Assembly: GCF_002067135.1 (NCBI RefSeq)
Contig: NZ_CP020105.1
Location: 558,001 to 622,000 of the forward strand
Direction of reading: 5' to 3'
DNA: 64,000 nt
From: Spirosoma rigui
GTDB taxonomy: Bacteria > Bacteroidota > Bacteroidia > Cytophagales > Spirosomataceae
The position numbers and the translations under genes were made by a program. The notes under the pieces were generated by a model. It was not told the DNA's origin, made no database searches, and was given only the letters and a program-made list of their open reading frames with translations. Shown here piece by piece: positions 36,261 through 47,293 of this stretch; within the stretch, counting starts at the first letter, position 1; the number at the start of each line of letters is the position of its first letter.

Positions 36261-36797
36261 ATGAACATCTCTTACAAATCTGTGTTGTCGGCGGTCGCTC
36301 TCGTTGCCGCTGGTCTTGGTTTCTGCGCATCGTCGGCACACGCTCAACTCACCAGTGGTAACACCATCATGACGGTTACCGTCGTTGACGTACTGGCCCT
36401 GACGGTTGCCGTTCCTGCCGTTCCCATTGGTATGGGTTCGCTCACCGAATTTCAGTCAGGTTCCGGCTTCACAGCTCCGGCTCAACTGATAGCCAGCAGT
36501 AACCAGCCGTATGATGTTAAAGTAAGATCGAATGGAGACCTGGTGGGTACGTTAACGGCCGCTGGTAGCAGTATTCCCATCAGCAACATCATGGTCCAGA
36601 CATCCCCAACAGCGGCCGGAACATTTGGCTCGGCATTGAGCTTATCCTCGACCGATCAGGTACTGATCTCGAACGCGCCAGCGGGTATGGTAAAGACCTA
36701 CGATGTGAAGTATTCGACGGCGGCCAACAATGCTGCGTTCTATGTGAAAGGTGGTGCCTACGTAGCAACGCTTACCTATTCCATTGCAGCCCACTAA
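36261..36797 (+). CDS. Secreted pilin-like subunit 1 (unknown family)
   Basis: 178 residues with a signal peptide ending ASSAHAQ (about 29). The mature protein is small, rich in Val, Thr, Ser and Ala, poor in charge and almost entirely beta, with one stretch of alternating hydrophobics near its N-terminus (TIMTVTVVDVLALTVAV) that could serve as a donor strand. Three motifs recur in the second subunit of this operon: YDVKVRSNGDL (84-94), IPISNIMVQ (105-113) and KGGAY (163-167) lying 11 residues from the C-terminus. It is followed after 7 bp by the chaperone gene. A structural surface subunit is inferred from size, composition and neighbours. Confidence 0.65.
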   Translation: MNISYKSVLSAVALVAAGLGFCASSAHAQLTSGNTIMTVTVVDVLALTVAVPAVPIGMGSLTEFQSGSGFTAPAQLIASSNQPYDVKVRSNGDLVGTLTAAGSSIPISNIMVQTSPTAAGTFGSALSLSSTDQVLISNAPAGMVKTYDVKYSTAANNAAFYVKGGAYVATLTYSIAAH

Positions 36798-36804
36798 GCG
36801 ATCA

Positions 36805-37629
36805 ATGGCACACTTGTTTACCGTTCGTATGGCCCCGTTATGGGCACTAACGCTTATGCTGTGCCTGGCAGATCACGTGATCTGTCGGGCACAGATAGGC
36901 TTTACCGTATCACCGGCTAAATTGTACTTTACACAGAAGGGGCCCGACGAACAAACGCTCCGGCTTCACCTGGCTAATCCCATGAACACCCGGTTGGTTC
37001 TCCAGGCCACCTGTGCCGACTGGCGCCGTGATTCGCTGGGCGACAAGGTATATTACCCGGCGGGTTCATTGCCAACTTCCTGCTGCTCACTGGTCAAGGT
37101 TACCCCGTCGATCATCGAACTGGCACCGGGCGAAAAGCGGGATGTGCTGGTAACATTAGTTACCAATACCCCCGTAAAAGCGGGTACGATTCGTAACGGA
37201 ATGTTGCTGCTGACGCAGTCGAACGAGCAGGAAGTGGCCCGGCTTCAGGGAGCGTCTCAGTTCATCGTAAAGGCACAGATTGGTGTGCATCTGTACGTCC
37301 TGCCCGACGAAAATCTGCAATCGGAAATCGCTATCACCAGCATGAATGTCCTTAAGTCGGGCGAGCAGCGTCAGGTTGCGCTACGCATCCACAACAGCGG
37401 CCACACCCTGCTGGAGAGTCAGCTACGGCTCGAATACCTCAATACAGAAACGATGGAAGAGGTCAAAGCCGATCCTATTCCGGTCAACACGATGCCTGCC
37501 GACGCGTTCTCCGTTGTCGCTACCGTTCCTCCGTCACTACCAACCGGCAAATACCTGATCGTTGCCGTACTGGACAGCGGCCCCGGCCATACGCTCAAGG
37601 TTGCGGAGTTAGAAACCACATTCAAATGA
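36805..37629 (+). CDS. PapD-like periplasmic chaperone
   Basis: 274 residues. The signal peptide ends near CRAQ. The first Ig-like domain begins FTVSPAKLYFTQ and contains LRLHLANPMN and the strongly chaperone-like segment VTPSIIELAPGEKRDVLVTL. A Thr-rich loop and FIVKAQIGVHLYVLP lead to a second Ig-like domain (about 165-274, RQVALRIHNSGHTLLES, LPTGKYLIVAVLD). Two domains at this length, with the SP-x-x-x-L-x-PGE pattern, fit fimbrial chaperones. Cysteines in ATCADW and TSCC may form a disulfide. Its stop overlaps the start of the next gene (ATGA). It is expected to bind the two neighbouring subunits in the periplasm. Confidence 0.65.
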   Translation: MAHLFTVRMAPLWALTLMLCLADHVICRAQIGFTVSPAKLYFTQKGPDEQTLRLHLANPMNTRLVLQATCADWRRDSLGDKVYYPAGSLPTSCCSLVKVTPSIIELAPGEKRDVLVTLVTNTPVKAGTIRNGMLLLTQSNEQEVARLQGASQFIVKAQIGVHLYVLPDENLQSEIAITSMNVLKSGEQRQVALRIHNSGHTLLESQLRLEYLNTETMEEVKADPIPVNTMPADAFSVVATVPPSLPTGKYLIVAVLDSGPGHTLKVAELETTFK

Positions 37630-38126
37630 AGCAGCTCGGGCGTTTATTGGTGTGGCTTACCCTGTTACTGTGCGGGTTGCGGCTTTATGCCCAGCCGCAT
37701 GTGCCCAACGAGTTGGTGGATGTGGAAAGTGCGCCAACCGCCATTGGAATCACTATCCTGGGCAGTCCGGCGGTGGCAGTCGGCAGCGTAGATACTTTCA
37801 CGAACGGAGTGTCAGTTGAGCATAACACCCTCCAGCTAAGCCTGTCGCTTGGCTTGAGCTGGTCAATCCAGGTCCGCGCCACCAGCGACCTCCAATACAA
37901 GAGTTTCACCATTCCTGTTTCGGCCATCAGCGTCCAGGCGCTCACTACGGGTGGCCGGTCGGAGTTCAGGCTCAGTACGGCCAATCAAACCCTGGCAACT
38001 GGCTTGCTGACCACGCTTCTCTCCTTAACGATGCCCATTCGTTACCGGGCCGTCAACGGCAGCGACTTCCTGAAACCGGGTGGTGCTTATACCACTACGC
38101 TCGTTTTCACGTACACGGCCCTGTAG
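37626..38126 (+). CDS. Secreted pilin-like subunit 2 (paralogue of subunit 1)
   Basis: 166 residues, signal peptide to RLYAQ (about 23). The mature protein is beta-rich, with Ser, Thr, Leu and Val dominating. It shares with subunit 1 the order WSIQVRATSDL (79-89), IPVSAISVQ (96-104) and PGGAY (151-155), the last again exactly 11 residues from the end; overall identity otherwise looks low. Translationally coupled to the chaperone gene by an ATGA overlap. It could be a tip, adaptor or anchoring subunit. Confidence 0.65.
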   Translation: MKQLGRLLVWLTLLLCGLRLYAQPHVPNELVDVESAPTAIGITILGSPAVAVGSVDTFTNGVSVEHNTLQLSLSLGLSWSIQVRATSDLQYKSFTIPVSAISVQALTTGGRSEFRLSTANQTLATGLLTTLLSLTMPIRYRAVNGSDFLKPGGAYTTTLVFTYTAL

Positions 38127-38182
38127 GCGCCACAAACCGGCTTGCTTACCGGATATTCTTCTCTATTTTTCTCCACGGCTCG

Positions 38183-38218
38183 ACTCACCGGCGGTGTCCG
38201 GTGAGTTATTTGCTTTTT
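38183..38218 (+). terminator. Terminator of the pilin-like/chaperone operon
   Basis: 9-bp perfect arms (38183-38191, 38198-38206) with a 6-nt loop, followed by TATTTGCTTTTT. The rest of the 220-bp gap to the acyl-CoA ligase gene shows no further element. Confidence 0.7.
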
Positions 38219-38346
38219 ACCCCTGATCTTCGTACTATCTTACCAGCACCCGGCTGGTGGGATCACCAACCGGGTTGTAATTTCGTTTACAGACGAACTT
38301 TGTCCTGCTTTCGTTTTATTTTTGCTAAAAAACAGACTATCCCTGC

Positions 38347-40050
38347 ATGGAAACGCAACAGACTATAACCGCACGGCCCTGGCTTCGATTCTATCCAAAA
38401 GGCGTTCCACACGAAATAAATCCGGATGCCTACCCGTCATTGGCCGCCATGATGGAAGAAGCGTTTGCGCGATTCGCCGATCGGCCGGCTTACTCCTGCA
38501 TGGGCAAGGAAATTTCGTTTGCCGAAGTAGACACACTGTCGCGGGCGTTCGCGTCTTTTCTGCAACATGAGCTGAAGCTTCAGAAGGGGGACCGGATCGC
38601 CATTCAGATGCCCAATACGCTGCAGTACCCCGTAGCCATGTTTGGCGCATTACGGGCCGGACTATCCGTAGTCAACACCAATCCGCTCTACACGCCCCGC
38701 GAAATGCAGCACCAGTTCAAGGATTCGGGAGTAAAAGCCATTGTAATCCTGGCCAATTTCGCGAGTAACCTGGAAAAGATCCTGCCCCGTACTGATATTC
38801 AGCACGTAGTGGTAACGAGTCTGGGTGACCTGCTGGGCTTTCCCAAAAAACAGATCGTTAACGCAGTCGTCAAATACGTCAAGAAGCTGGTACCAGCCTA
38901 TTCGCTGCCCGATGCCATCTCGTTCAACGATGCGCTAAGCCGGGGACGGCAGCAACCGTTCAAACCCGTCGACATCAAAAGCACGGATCTGGCGTTTATT
39001 CAATACACGGGGGGGACAACGGGCGTTTCGAAGGGTGCCATGCTTACCCATCGGAACCTGATTGCCAACGTAGAGTGCCAGCACGTATGGATGAAACCGG
39101 GTGGGGTAGCCGATGGCGCAGGAATCATCGTAGCGGCCCTACCGCTCTACCACGTTTACGCGCTGACTACCAATGCGCTGGCCGCGCTGAAAAGTGGAGC
39201 CATGAACCTGCTGATCACCAACCCGCGTGATCTTAATGCCTTTATCGACGATCTGAAGAAGTACAAGATTACCGCTTTTACGGGCGTGAATACGTTGTAT
39301 AACGGGTTGCTCAACCACCCCCGCATCGGAGAGGTCGACTTTAGCCACCTGAGTGTTACCTCGGCGGGAGGCATGGCGCTGCAAACGGCCGTCGCCGAGC
39401 GGTGGACCAAACTCACAGGCAATACCCCCTGCGAAGGATACGGTCTGACCGAAACGTCGCCCGTCCTGTCTTCGAATCCCATCGACGGAACCGTCCGTGT
39501 GGGTACCATTGGTATCCCCTGGCCAAGCACCGACATGAAGATTATTCGGGAGGACGGGACTGACGCACCCGTTGGTGAAGCGGGCGAGATTGTAGCTCGG
39601 GGCCCGCAGGTGTTCAGCGGTTACTACAACCGACCCGAAGAATCAGCGGCTTCGATGCTGGGCGACTGGTTCAAAACCGGCGACGTAGGCGTTGTGAACG
39701 AAGATGGTTTCTTCAAGATCGTGGACCGGAAAAAGGATATGATCCTGGTATCGGGTTTCAACGTTTACCCGAATGAGATAGAAGACGTAGTAGCGCAGTG
39801 CCCCGGCGTGATGGAAGTGGCGTGTATCGGAGTTCCGGACCCAAAATCGACCGAAGTTGTCAAGATCTTCGTCGTAAAAAAAGACCCCGCGCTTACCGCC
39901 GATACGATCAAAGCCTTCTGCCGCGAGAACTTAACCCCTTATAAAGTGCCCCGGCTTATCGAATTTCGCGATGAGCTGCCTAAATCGAACGTGGGCAAGA
40001 TACTCCGCCGGCCCCTGCGCGATGAGGAACTGGAAAAGCAGAAGAAGTAA
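38347..40050 (+). CDS. fadD: Long-chain fatty-acid--CoA ligase (AMP-forming)
   Basis: 567 residues, typical of bacterial FadD. The AMP-binding P-loop is YTGGTTGVSKGAML, followed by CEGYGLTETSPV, WFKTGDVG, and VDRKKDMILVSGFNVYP with the C-terminal catalytic Lys in PKSNVGKILRR. It activates free fatty acids to acyl-CoA for beta-oxidation or lipid synthesis and is usually membrane-associated. The SDR at 4347-5141 could act in the same pathway but is far away. Ends at a strong bidirectional terminator. Confidence 0.92.
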   Translation: METQQTITARPWLRFYPKGVPHEINPDAYPSLAAMMEEAFARFADRPAYSCMGKEISFAEVDTLSRAFASFLQHELKLQKGDRIAIQMPNTLQYPVAMFGALRAGLSVVNTNPLYTPREMQHQFKDSGVKAIVILANFASNLEKILPRTDIQHVVVTSLGDLLGFPKKQIVNAVVKYVKKLVPAYSLPDAISFNDALSRGRQQPFKPVDIKSTDLAFIQYTGGTTGVSKGAMLTHRNLIANVECQHVWMKPGGVADGAGIIVAALPLYHVYALTTNALAALKSGAMNLLITNPRDLNAFIDDLKKYKITAFTGVNTLYNGLLNHPRIGEVDFSHLSVTSAGGMALQTAVAERWTKLTGNTPCEGYGLTETSPVLSSNPIDGTVRVGTIGIPWPSTDMKIIREDGTDAPVGEAGEIVARGPQVFSGYYNRPEESAASMLGDWFKTGDVGVVNEDGFFKIVDRKKDMILVSGFNVYPNEIEDVVAQCPGVMEVACIGVPDPKSTEVVKIFVVKKDPALTADTIKAFCRENLTPYKVPRLIEFRDELPKSNVGKILRRPLRDEELEKQKK

Positions 40051-40130
40051 TGGGGAGCCGCTACGCCGGCTTGCTGACGTCGTGGAAGCCGGTTCATTAC
40101 CCTGGCGCTACCACGAACCTGACTCACTCC

Positions 40131-40174
40131 TAACAGCAAAGCCCCGAACGGTATGGTTCGGGGCTTTGCTGTTA
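40131..40174. terminator. Bidirectional terminator palindrome, 19-bp arms
   Basis: Perfect arms 40131-40149 and 40156-40174, 6-nt loop, between the convergent acyl-CoA ligase and LytTR genes. Confidence 0.88.
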
Positions 40175-40190
40175 GGGACAATACCAGAGG

Positions 40191-40634
40191 TCAGGCCAGG
40201 GCCGGTTGTGGCGTATCGAGTGCGATCAGCTCCTGCTGAAAGCCCTTCACCTGCTTCATAAAGCGGCTGGCTTTCCGGCGCGATACGTCGACCCGGTCGC
40301 CGTTCACGAGGCTGATACTTAGCTGCTGCCGGTCGGGATGAATTCCCTCCAGGTAGAGCAGGTTGACGATATTTTTCTTGTGCAAACGAACAAAAACCTT
40401 CGGCGAAAGTCGCCCTTCCATCTTTTTCAGCGTCAGCGACACCATCAACTGGCTACCATCGGCAAAGTGAAACAGGGTGTAGTTGCCTTCTCCTTCGAGC
40501 CGGACAATCTGATGCATGGGCATCTTCTTGCGGTATCCCCAAAAAGGTAGTAAGAGATCAGGCATCGCAAATTGACCGGCAATTTGCTCAACGTGCGCAT
40601 GGGTGAGCGGCTTTGTCACTAGATTGGCTCTCAT
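40191..40634 (-). CDS. LytTR DNA-binding domain protein without receiver domain
   Basis: 147 residues. After about 40 N-terminal residues the LytTR domain has IVRLEGEGNYTLFHFADG, the VRLHKKNIVNLLYLEGI segment and VDVSRRKASRF, the usual order (LE-x-x-x-NY-x-x-x, R-x-H-K/R-S, V-S-R). No receiver, membrane or other sensor domain is present, so it is a stand-alone regulator. The start at 40634 (MRANLVT) was chosen over an upstream alternative because the domain needs no more. It is divergent from cysM across 259 bp, so it may control itself or cysM; this is inference. Confidence 0.82.
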   Translation of the reverse strand: MRANLVTKPLTHAHVEQIAGQFAMPDLLLPFWGYRKKMPMHQIVRLEGEGNYTLFHFADGSQLMVSLTLKKMEGRLSPKVFVRLHKKNIVNLLYLEGIHPDRQQLSISLVNGDRVDVSRRKASRFMKQVKGFQQELIALDTPQPALA

Positions 40635-40893
40635 GACTGTATGTTTTATAGGTGTGAATATGTACGCTGACGTAATGAAATCGCGCCAAGAACGCCACTT
40701 ATATACTTCAACCACAGCAAGTTTACACAAAATAACGCAACCAATGACTATTCGACGATCAAAAAAAGTTGGTCGCCGGCCTTCATTCAGCCCCTATCAA
40801 AACCTATATACGTCATTATGAGCCCTTCCCTGCGTGAACGAACTTATTGTTCGGTCTGATGCTTCAAAAGAAAACAAGAATATCTTTTTTAGC

Positions 40894-41781
40894 ATGGCTA
40901 CTTTGCTTGATTTGGTCGGCAATACACCGCTGGTGGAGTTGAACCGCTTAACGGCGTCGACGGCCCGGCCAAACCCCAACGTAAAACTTTACGGAAAACT
41001 CGAAGGCAACAACCCGGGCGGCAGTGTCAAAGACCGGGCTGCCGTCAGCATGATTCAGGGTGCGCTGGCACGGGGCGAGTTAACCCCCGGCATGAAATTG
41101 ATCGAAGCCACCAGTGGCAACACGGGCATTGCCCTGGCCATGATTGCGCGCTTGTACGAAATAGACATCGAACTGGTCATGCCCGAAAACTCAACCCGTG
41201 AGCGGGTGCTGACCATGGAAGCGTTTGGCGCGAAAGTGACCCTGACCGAAACCATCGAGAGTGCCCGCGACTACGCCGATGCTCAGGTGCAGAAAGGTGG
41301 ATTTCTGATGCTCAACCAGTTTGCCAATCCGGACAACTACCTCGCGCATTACCGCACAACCGGTCCTGAAATCTGGCGCGATACGGCGGGTCAGATCACC
41401 CATTTCGTGTCGTCCATGGGTACAACGGGAACCATCATGGGTACCTCGCGCTACCTCAAGGAACAGAACCAGGCCATCCAGATCGTTGGTTGCCAGCCTA
41501 CCGACGGTTCGTCGATTCCCGGTATCCGGAAATGGCCCGTGGAATACCTGCCCAAGATTTTCGAACCGCAGCGCGTTGACCGTGTCATCGACGTATCGGC
41601 CGACGATGCTACCCAGATGACCCGCAAACTGGCCAATGTAGAAGGGGTCTTCGCGGGTATGAGCAGCGGTGGGTCGGTTTGGGCAGCGCTGCAACTGGCG
41701 CAGGAACTGGAATCGGGCGTTATCGTGTGCATCATTTGCGACCGGGGCGACCGCTACCTGTCGTCAGACTTATTTGGCTAA
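40894..41781 (+). CDS. cysM: Cysteine synthase B (O-acetylserine sulfhydrylase)
   Basis: 295 residues, PLP-dependent fold type II. The Schiff-base lysine is K46 in [23 protein letters not shown] binds the substrate carboxylate, [13 protein letters not shown] the PLP phosphate, and the C-terminus ends [11 protein letters not shown], characteristic of CysM rather than CysK. It makes cysteine from O-acetylserine and sulfide or thiosulfate. The ATG at 40894 is preferred; an in-frame GTG 60 bp upstream adds residues not found in the family. A complex palindrome follows the stop. Confidence 0.93.
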   Translation: MATLLDLVGNTPLVELNRLTASTARPNPNVKLYGKLEGNNPGGSVKDRAAVSMIQGALARGELTPGMKLIEATSGNTGIALAMIARLYEIDIELVMPENSTRERVLTMEAFGAKVTLTETIESARDYADAQVQKGGFLMLNQFANPDNYLAHYRTTGPEIWRDTAGQITHFVSSMGTTGTIMGTSRYLKEQNQAIQIVGCQPTDGSSIPGIRKWPVEYLPKIFEPQRVDRVIDVSADDATQMTRKLANVEGVFAGMSSGGSVWAALQLAQELESGVIVCIICDRGDRYLSSDLFG

Positions 41782-41786
41782 TAGCG

Positions 41787-41845
41787 TATCGCCCGGCTGA
41801 AATCGACAGCGTATCTTTGCAGCTGTCGACCCCAGCCGGGCGATA
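41787..41845. repeat. Nested palindrome between cysM and pyrD with the -7 element in its loop
   Basis: Outer perfect arms of 13 bp (41787-41799 and 41833-41845), an AAA/CCC internal bulge, inner perfect arms of 8 bp (41803-41810 and 41822-41829), and an 11-nt apex holding TATCTTTG. It could terminate cysM, act as an operator for pyrD, or both. Confidence 0.75.
41812..41819 (+). promoter_or_regulatory. -7 element of pyrD (TATCTTTG)
   Basis: Exact TAnnTTTG match 33 bp before the pyrD ATG. The -33 region has CTG rather than TTG at a suitable distance (41797-41799 is too near; 41787-41789 falls in the palindrome), so activity may depend on other factors. Confidence 0.55.
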
Positions 41846-41852
41846 TTCGATC

Positions 41853-42932
41853 ATGTACAAGCGCCTTATCCTCCCGTTGTTGTTTCGTTTCGATGCCGAA
41901 ACCATTCACCACGTCGTTACCTCGCTGCTGAAGTTTGCCTTTGCCATTCCCGGCGTATCAGCCCTGAGCCGACGCCTGTATGTTCTCAGTGACCATCGGC
42001 TGGAACGCACGGTCTTCGGTCTGACCTTTCCCAACCCGATTGGCATGGCGGCTGGCTTCGATAAAAACGCTGAACTGGTTAGTGAACTGAGCGACCTGGG
42101 CTTTGGCTTCGTCGAAATTGGAACCGTTACGCCACGCCCGCAGCCGGGCAATCCGCGCCCGCGGCTGTTCCGGCTCAAAGCCGACGGCGGTTTGATTAAC
42201 CGGATGGGCTTTAACAACAAAGGCGCGGGCCCGGCCGCCGAACGGCTGCGTCACTTTGGCAGAACCCGCGCCGACCGGCGGGTTATCATCGGCGGCAACA
42301 TTGGCAAGAACAAGGACACTCCCAACGAAAATGCGCTGAGCGATTACCTCGCCAGTTTCCGGGACTTGTTCGACGCGGTCGATTACTTCGTGGTCAACGT
42401 CAGTTCCCCCAACACGCCTGGTCTGCGCGACCTGCAGGAGCGGGAACCCCTCACCCAGCTGCTGGCGGCCCTGCAGGCTGACAACCGGCAACGGCCTGCC
42501 CCAAAACCTATCCTGCTCAAAATAGCCCCGGACCTGACCAACGGGCAGCTGGATGATATCATCGCTATCGTGGCCGATACGGGTATAGCAGGCGTCATTG
42601 CCACCAACACAACCATCAGCCGGGCGGGGCTACTGACCGATGCGGCTGCGGTGGAAGCGATAGGCGCAGGCGGGGTAAGCGGACGTCCCCTGCGCGAGCG
42701 CGCCACCGAGGTAATCCGGTATTTGCACCAGCGGTCGGGGGGCGCTTTCCCAATCATTGGCGTTGGCGGTATTGCCTCCCCCACCGATGCGCTGGAAAAG
42801 CTGCAGGCGGGTGCCAGCCTGATTCAGGTCTACACCAGCTTCATCTACGAAGGGCCGGGCCTGGCCAAAACCATCAACCGGGTGCTCCTGAGCCAGCCGG
42901 TGCCATCATCTCTATCGGCTACATCCAGATGA
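41853..42932 (+). CDS. pyrD: Quinone-dependent dihydroorotate dehydrogenase (class 2)
   Basis: 359 residues. The N-terminal amphipathic helices ([20 protein letters not shown]) give the membrane association of class 2 enzymes. Core motifs: [53 protein letters not shown] (catalytic Ser region), and [15 protein letters not shown] for FMN phosphate binding. It oxidises dihydroorotate to orotate in pyrimidine synthesis, passing electrons to quinone. The ATG at 41853 was chosen because the preceding frame reads back through the palindrome into cysM. Confidence 0.94.
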   Translation: MYKRLILPLLFRFDAETIHHVVTSLLKFAFAIPGVSALSRRLYVLSDHRLERTVFGLTFPNPIGMAAGFDKNAELVSELSDLGFGFVEIGTVTPRPQPGNPRPRLFRLKADGGLINRMGFNNKGAGPAAERLRHFGRTRADRRVIIGGNIGKNKDTPNENALSDYLASFRDLFDAVDYFVVNVSSPNTPGLRDLQEREPLTQLLAALQADNRQRPAPKPILLKIAPDLTNGQLDDIIAIVADTGIAGVIATNTTISRAGLLTDAAAVEAIGAGGVSGRPLRERATEVIRYLHQRSGGAFPIIGVGGIASPTDALEKLQAGASLIQVYTSFIYEGPGLAKTINRVLLSQPVPSSLSATSR

Positions 42933-43054
42933 TGTTGCAGACCATTCAGACCGGATACTGGTCTTTATGGTAAATCCATGCGGTTCTGTGCGATTTTTCG
43001 TTAAAAAATGGGAAATTTACCACTGCCGCTACCGCTTCAGTACTACTCCAACGC

Positions 43055-45643
<2,589 letters not shown>

Positions 45644-45776
45644 TCACTGAAATACGCAGCACTCAGGACTGCGGGCTTATTAAACTTTTTTTAGTACAAT
45701 CTGGTCTAACAGTATACAGGGCGTCCCGAAATGGGATTTCCCGACCAACCTGAATTGACGAATAACGCACAGTAGA

Positions 45777-46418
45777 ATGAGAAAAATTGGATGGATCCTG
45801 AGCCTGGCAATGCTGTTAACAGTTCCTGCCTTTGCTCAAAAGGATAAACGCGCACAGGACATTCTGGACGCGATGAGCAAAAAGTACAAATCACTGAAAT
45901 CATACCAGGCCGCGTTCACCTACGCTAGCGTTGGCGCGGGGGCGAAAGAGTCGTACAAAGGCGATTTGACGGTTAAAAACGAAAAATTCCGGCTGGTCCT
46001 CGGCGGCCAGGAAGTGTTCACCGATGGAAAAACCATGTCGACATACATCAAGGAGTCGAACGAGGTTAACGTCCAGGACTACGACAAAAACGAAACCAGC
46101 GAGTTGAACCCTACCCAGATCTACACGATTTATAAGCGCGGGTTCGACTACAAGTACCTGAAAGAACAGAAGCAAAACGGCCGGACGCTGGAAGTCATCG
46201 AGTTGACGCCCAACCGGCAGAAAAGCCCGATCGCTACGGTGCAGATCTCGGTCGACAAAGCCGACAAGTCGGTGCGCAACTGGCTGATCGTGAATAAAGA
46301 TGGTAAGCGGACTACCTACACCATCACCAAATTTACGCCTAACGCCAACGTACCGGATTCTTACTTTGTGTTCGACAAGGGCAAGTATCCCGGCGTTGAG
46401 GTCGTAGACCTGCGGTAA
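45777..46418 (+). CDS. lolA: Outer-membrane lipoprotein carrier protein LolA family
   Basis: 213 residues. A signal peptide (MRKIGWILSLAMLLTVPAFAQ) is followed by the LolA half-barrel: AQDILDAMSKKYKSLKSYQA, FTDGKTMSTYIKES, and the C-terminal YTITKFTPNANVPDSYFVF. It carries lipoproteins across the periplasm to the outer membrane. LolA after ftsK is a conserved order in many bacteria, including Bacteroidota. The 133 bp between ftsK and lolA contains only a weak hairpin followed by a T-run (about 45655-45692). Confidence 0.9.
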   Translation: MRKIGWILSLAMLLTVPAFAQKDKRAQDILDAMSKKYKSLKSYQAAFTYASVGAGAKESYKGDLTVKNEKFRLVLGGQEVFTDGKTMSTYIKESNEVNVQDYDKNETSELNPTQIYTIYKRGFDYKYLKEQKQNGRTLEVIELTPNRQKSPIATVQISVDKADKSVRNWLIVNKDGKRTTYTITKFTPNANVPDSYFVFDKGKYPGVEVVDLR

Positions 46419-46433
46419 AGCTGGTCATAAGTG

Positions 46434-46504
46434 ATAAAGTCGAAGAAGTCGCCGGTAACCGATGCATTTGTTGCATCAGTTACCGGCGACTTCTTCGACT
46501 TTAT
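46434..46504. terminator. Bidirectional terminator palindrome, 26-bp arms
   Basis: Perfect arms 46434-46459 and 46479-46504 with an extra 6-bp apical stem (46461-46466 with 46472-46477), between the convergent lolA and upp genes. Confidence 0.88.
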
Positions 46505-46510
46505 GCTTCC

Positions 46511-47158
46511 TCACACTTTCTGGCCATAAGCCAGATCACCCGCGTCGCCGAGACCGGGAACGATATAGAAATGCTCATTGAGGTGGTCGTCGATAGCGCC
46601 GAGCCATAGATGGCACTGCGGCAATTGCGTCTGCACGTAGCGCACCCCTTCGGGACTAGCCAGCACAGCGGCAATGTGGGTTTGAGCCGGAATTCCGTAG
46701 CGAAGCAGCGCGTGGTAAACTTTTTCGAGCGAACGGCCAGTGGCCAGCATCGGGTCGCACAGGATAAGTGTCTTGCCACTCAGATCGGGGCTGACGATGT
46801 AGTCCATTTCGATCTCGAACTCGTCGTCGCCCCCGGGTTTGTACCCCCGGTAGGCACCGGCAAAAGCGTTTTCGGCGTGATCGAAATAGTTGGCAAATCC
46901 CTGGTGGAAGGGAAGCCCCGCCCGCAGGATGGTACCCAGAACAGGCTGTTGTCTAAGTAGTTGCGTATGGGCTGTTCCCAGCGACGTTTGTACTGCACTA
47001 TTCTGATAAGGCAGCGTCCGGGAAATTTCATAGGCCATCAGTTCTCCAAGACGCTCCAGATTCCGGCGAAATCGGAGCCGGTCCTGCTGGATAGAAACAT
47101 CGCGGAGTTCGGCTATGTACTGATTAGCCAGGGAGGGTTGCTGCGCAAACACGAACAT
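46511..47158 (-). CDS. upp: Uracil phosphoribosyltransferase
   Basis: 215 residues. The PRPP-binding loop is LILCDPMLATGRS, preceded by the flexible-loop region PVLGTILRAGLPFHQGF, with the uracil-contact segment around VPGLGDAGD at the C-terminus. It salvages uracil to UMP using PRPP. It is divergent from the Wzi-family gene and convergent with lolA. The remainder of the C-terminus (LAYGQKV) is slightly shorter than in E. coli Upp. Confidence 0.92.
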   Translation of the reverse strand: MFVFAQQPSLANQYIAELRDVSIQQDRLRFRRNLERLGELMAYEISRTLPYQNSAVQTSLGTAHTQLLRQQPVLGTILRAGLPFHQGFANYFDHAENAFAGAYRGYKPGGDDEFEIEMDYIVSPDLSGKTLILCDPMLATGRSLEKVYHALLRYGIPAQTHIAAVLASPEGVRYVQTQLPQCHLWLGAIDDHLNEHFYIVPGLGDAGDLAYGQKV

Positions 47159-47293
47159 AGGAAGGGGGCTTCTTTGCCGTAAATTAGCCCCATGGTTGGC
47201 GTATATCCAAACCTATTTCCTAATTTAACCGGCTAATACAGCATATCGAACTATTTGATACAGTTCACCAGAGCTGAACAGCCGGTAACTTAC

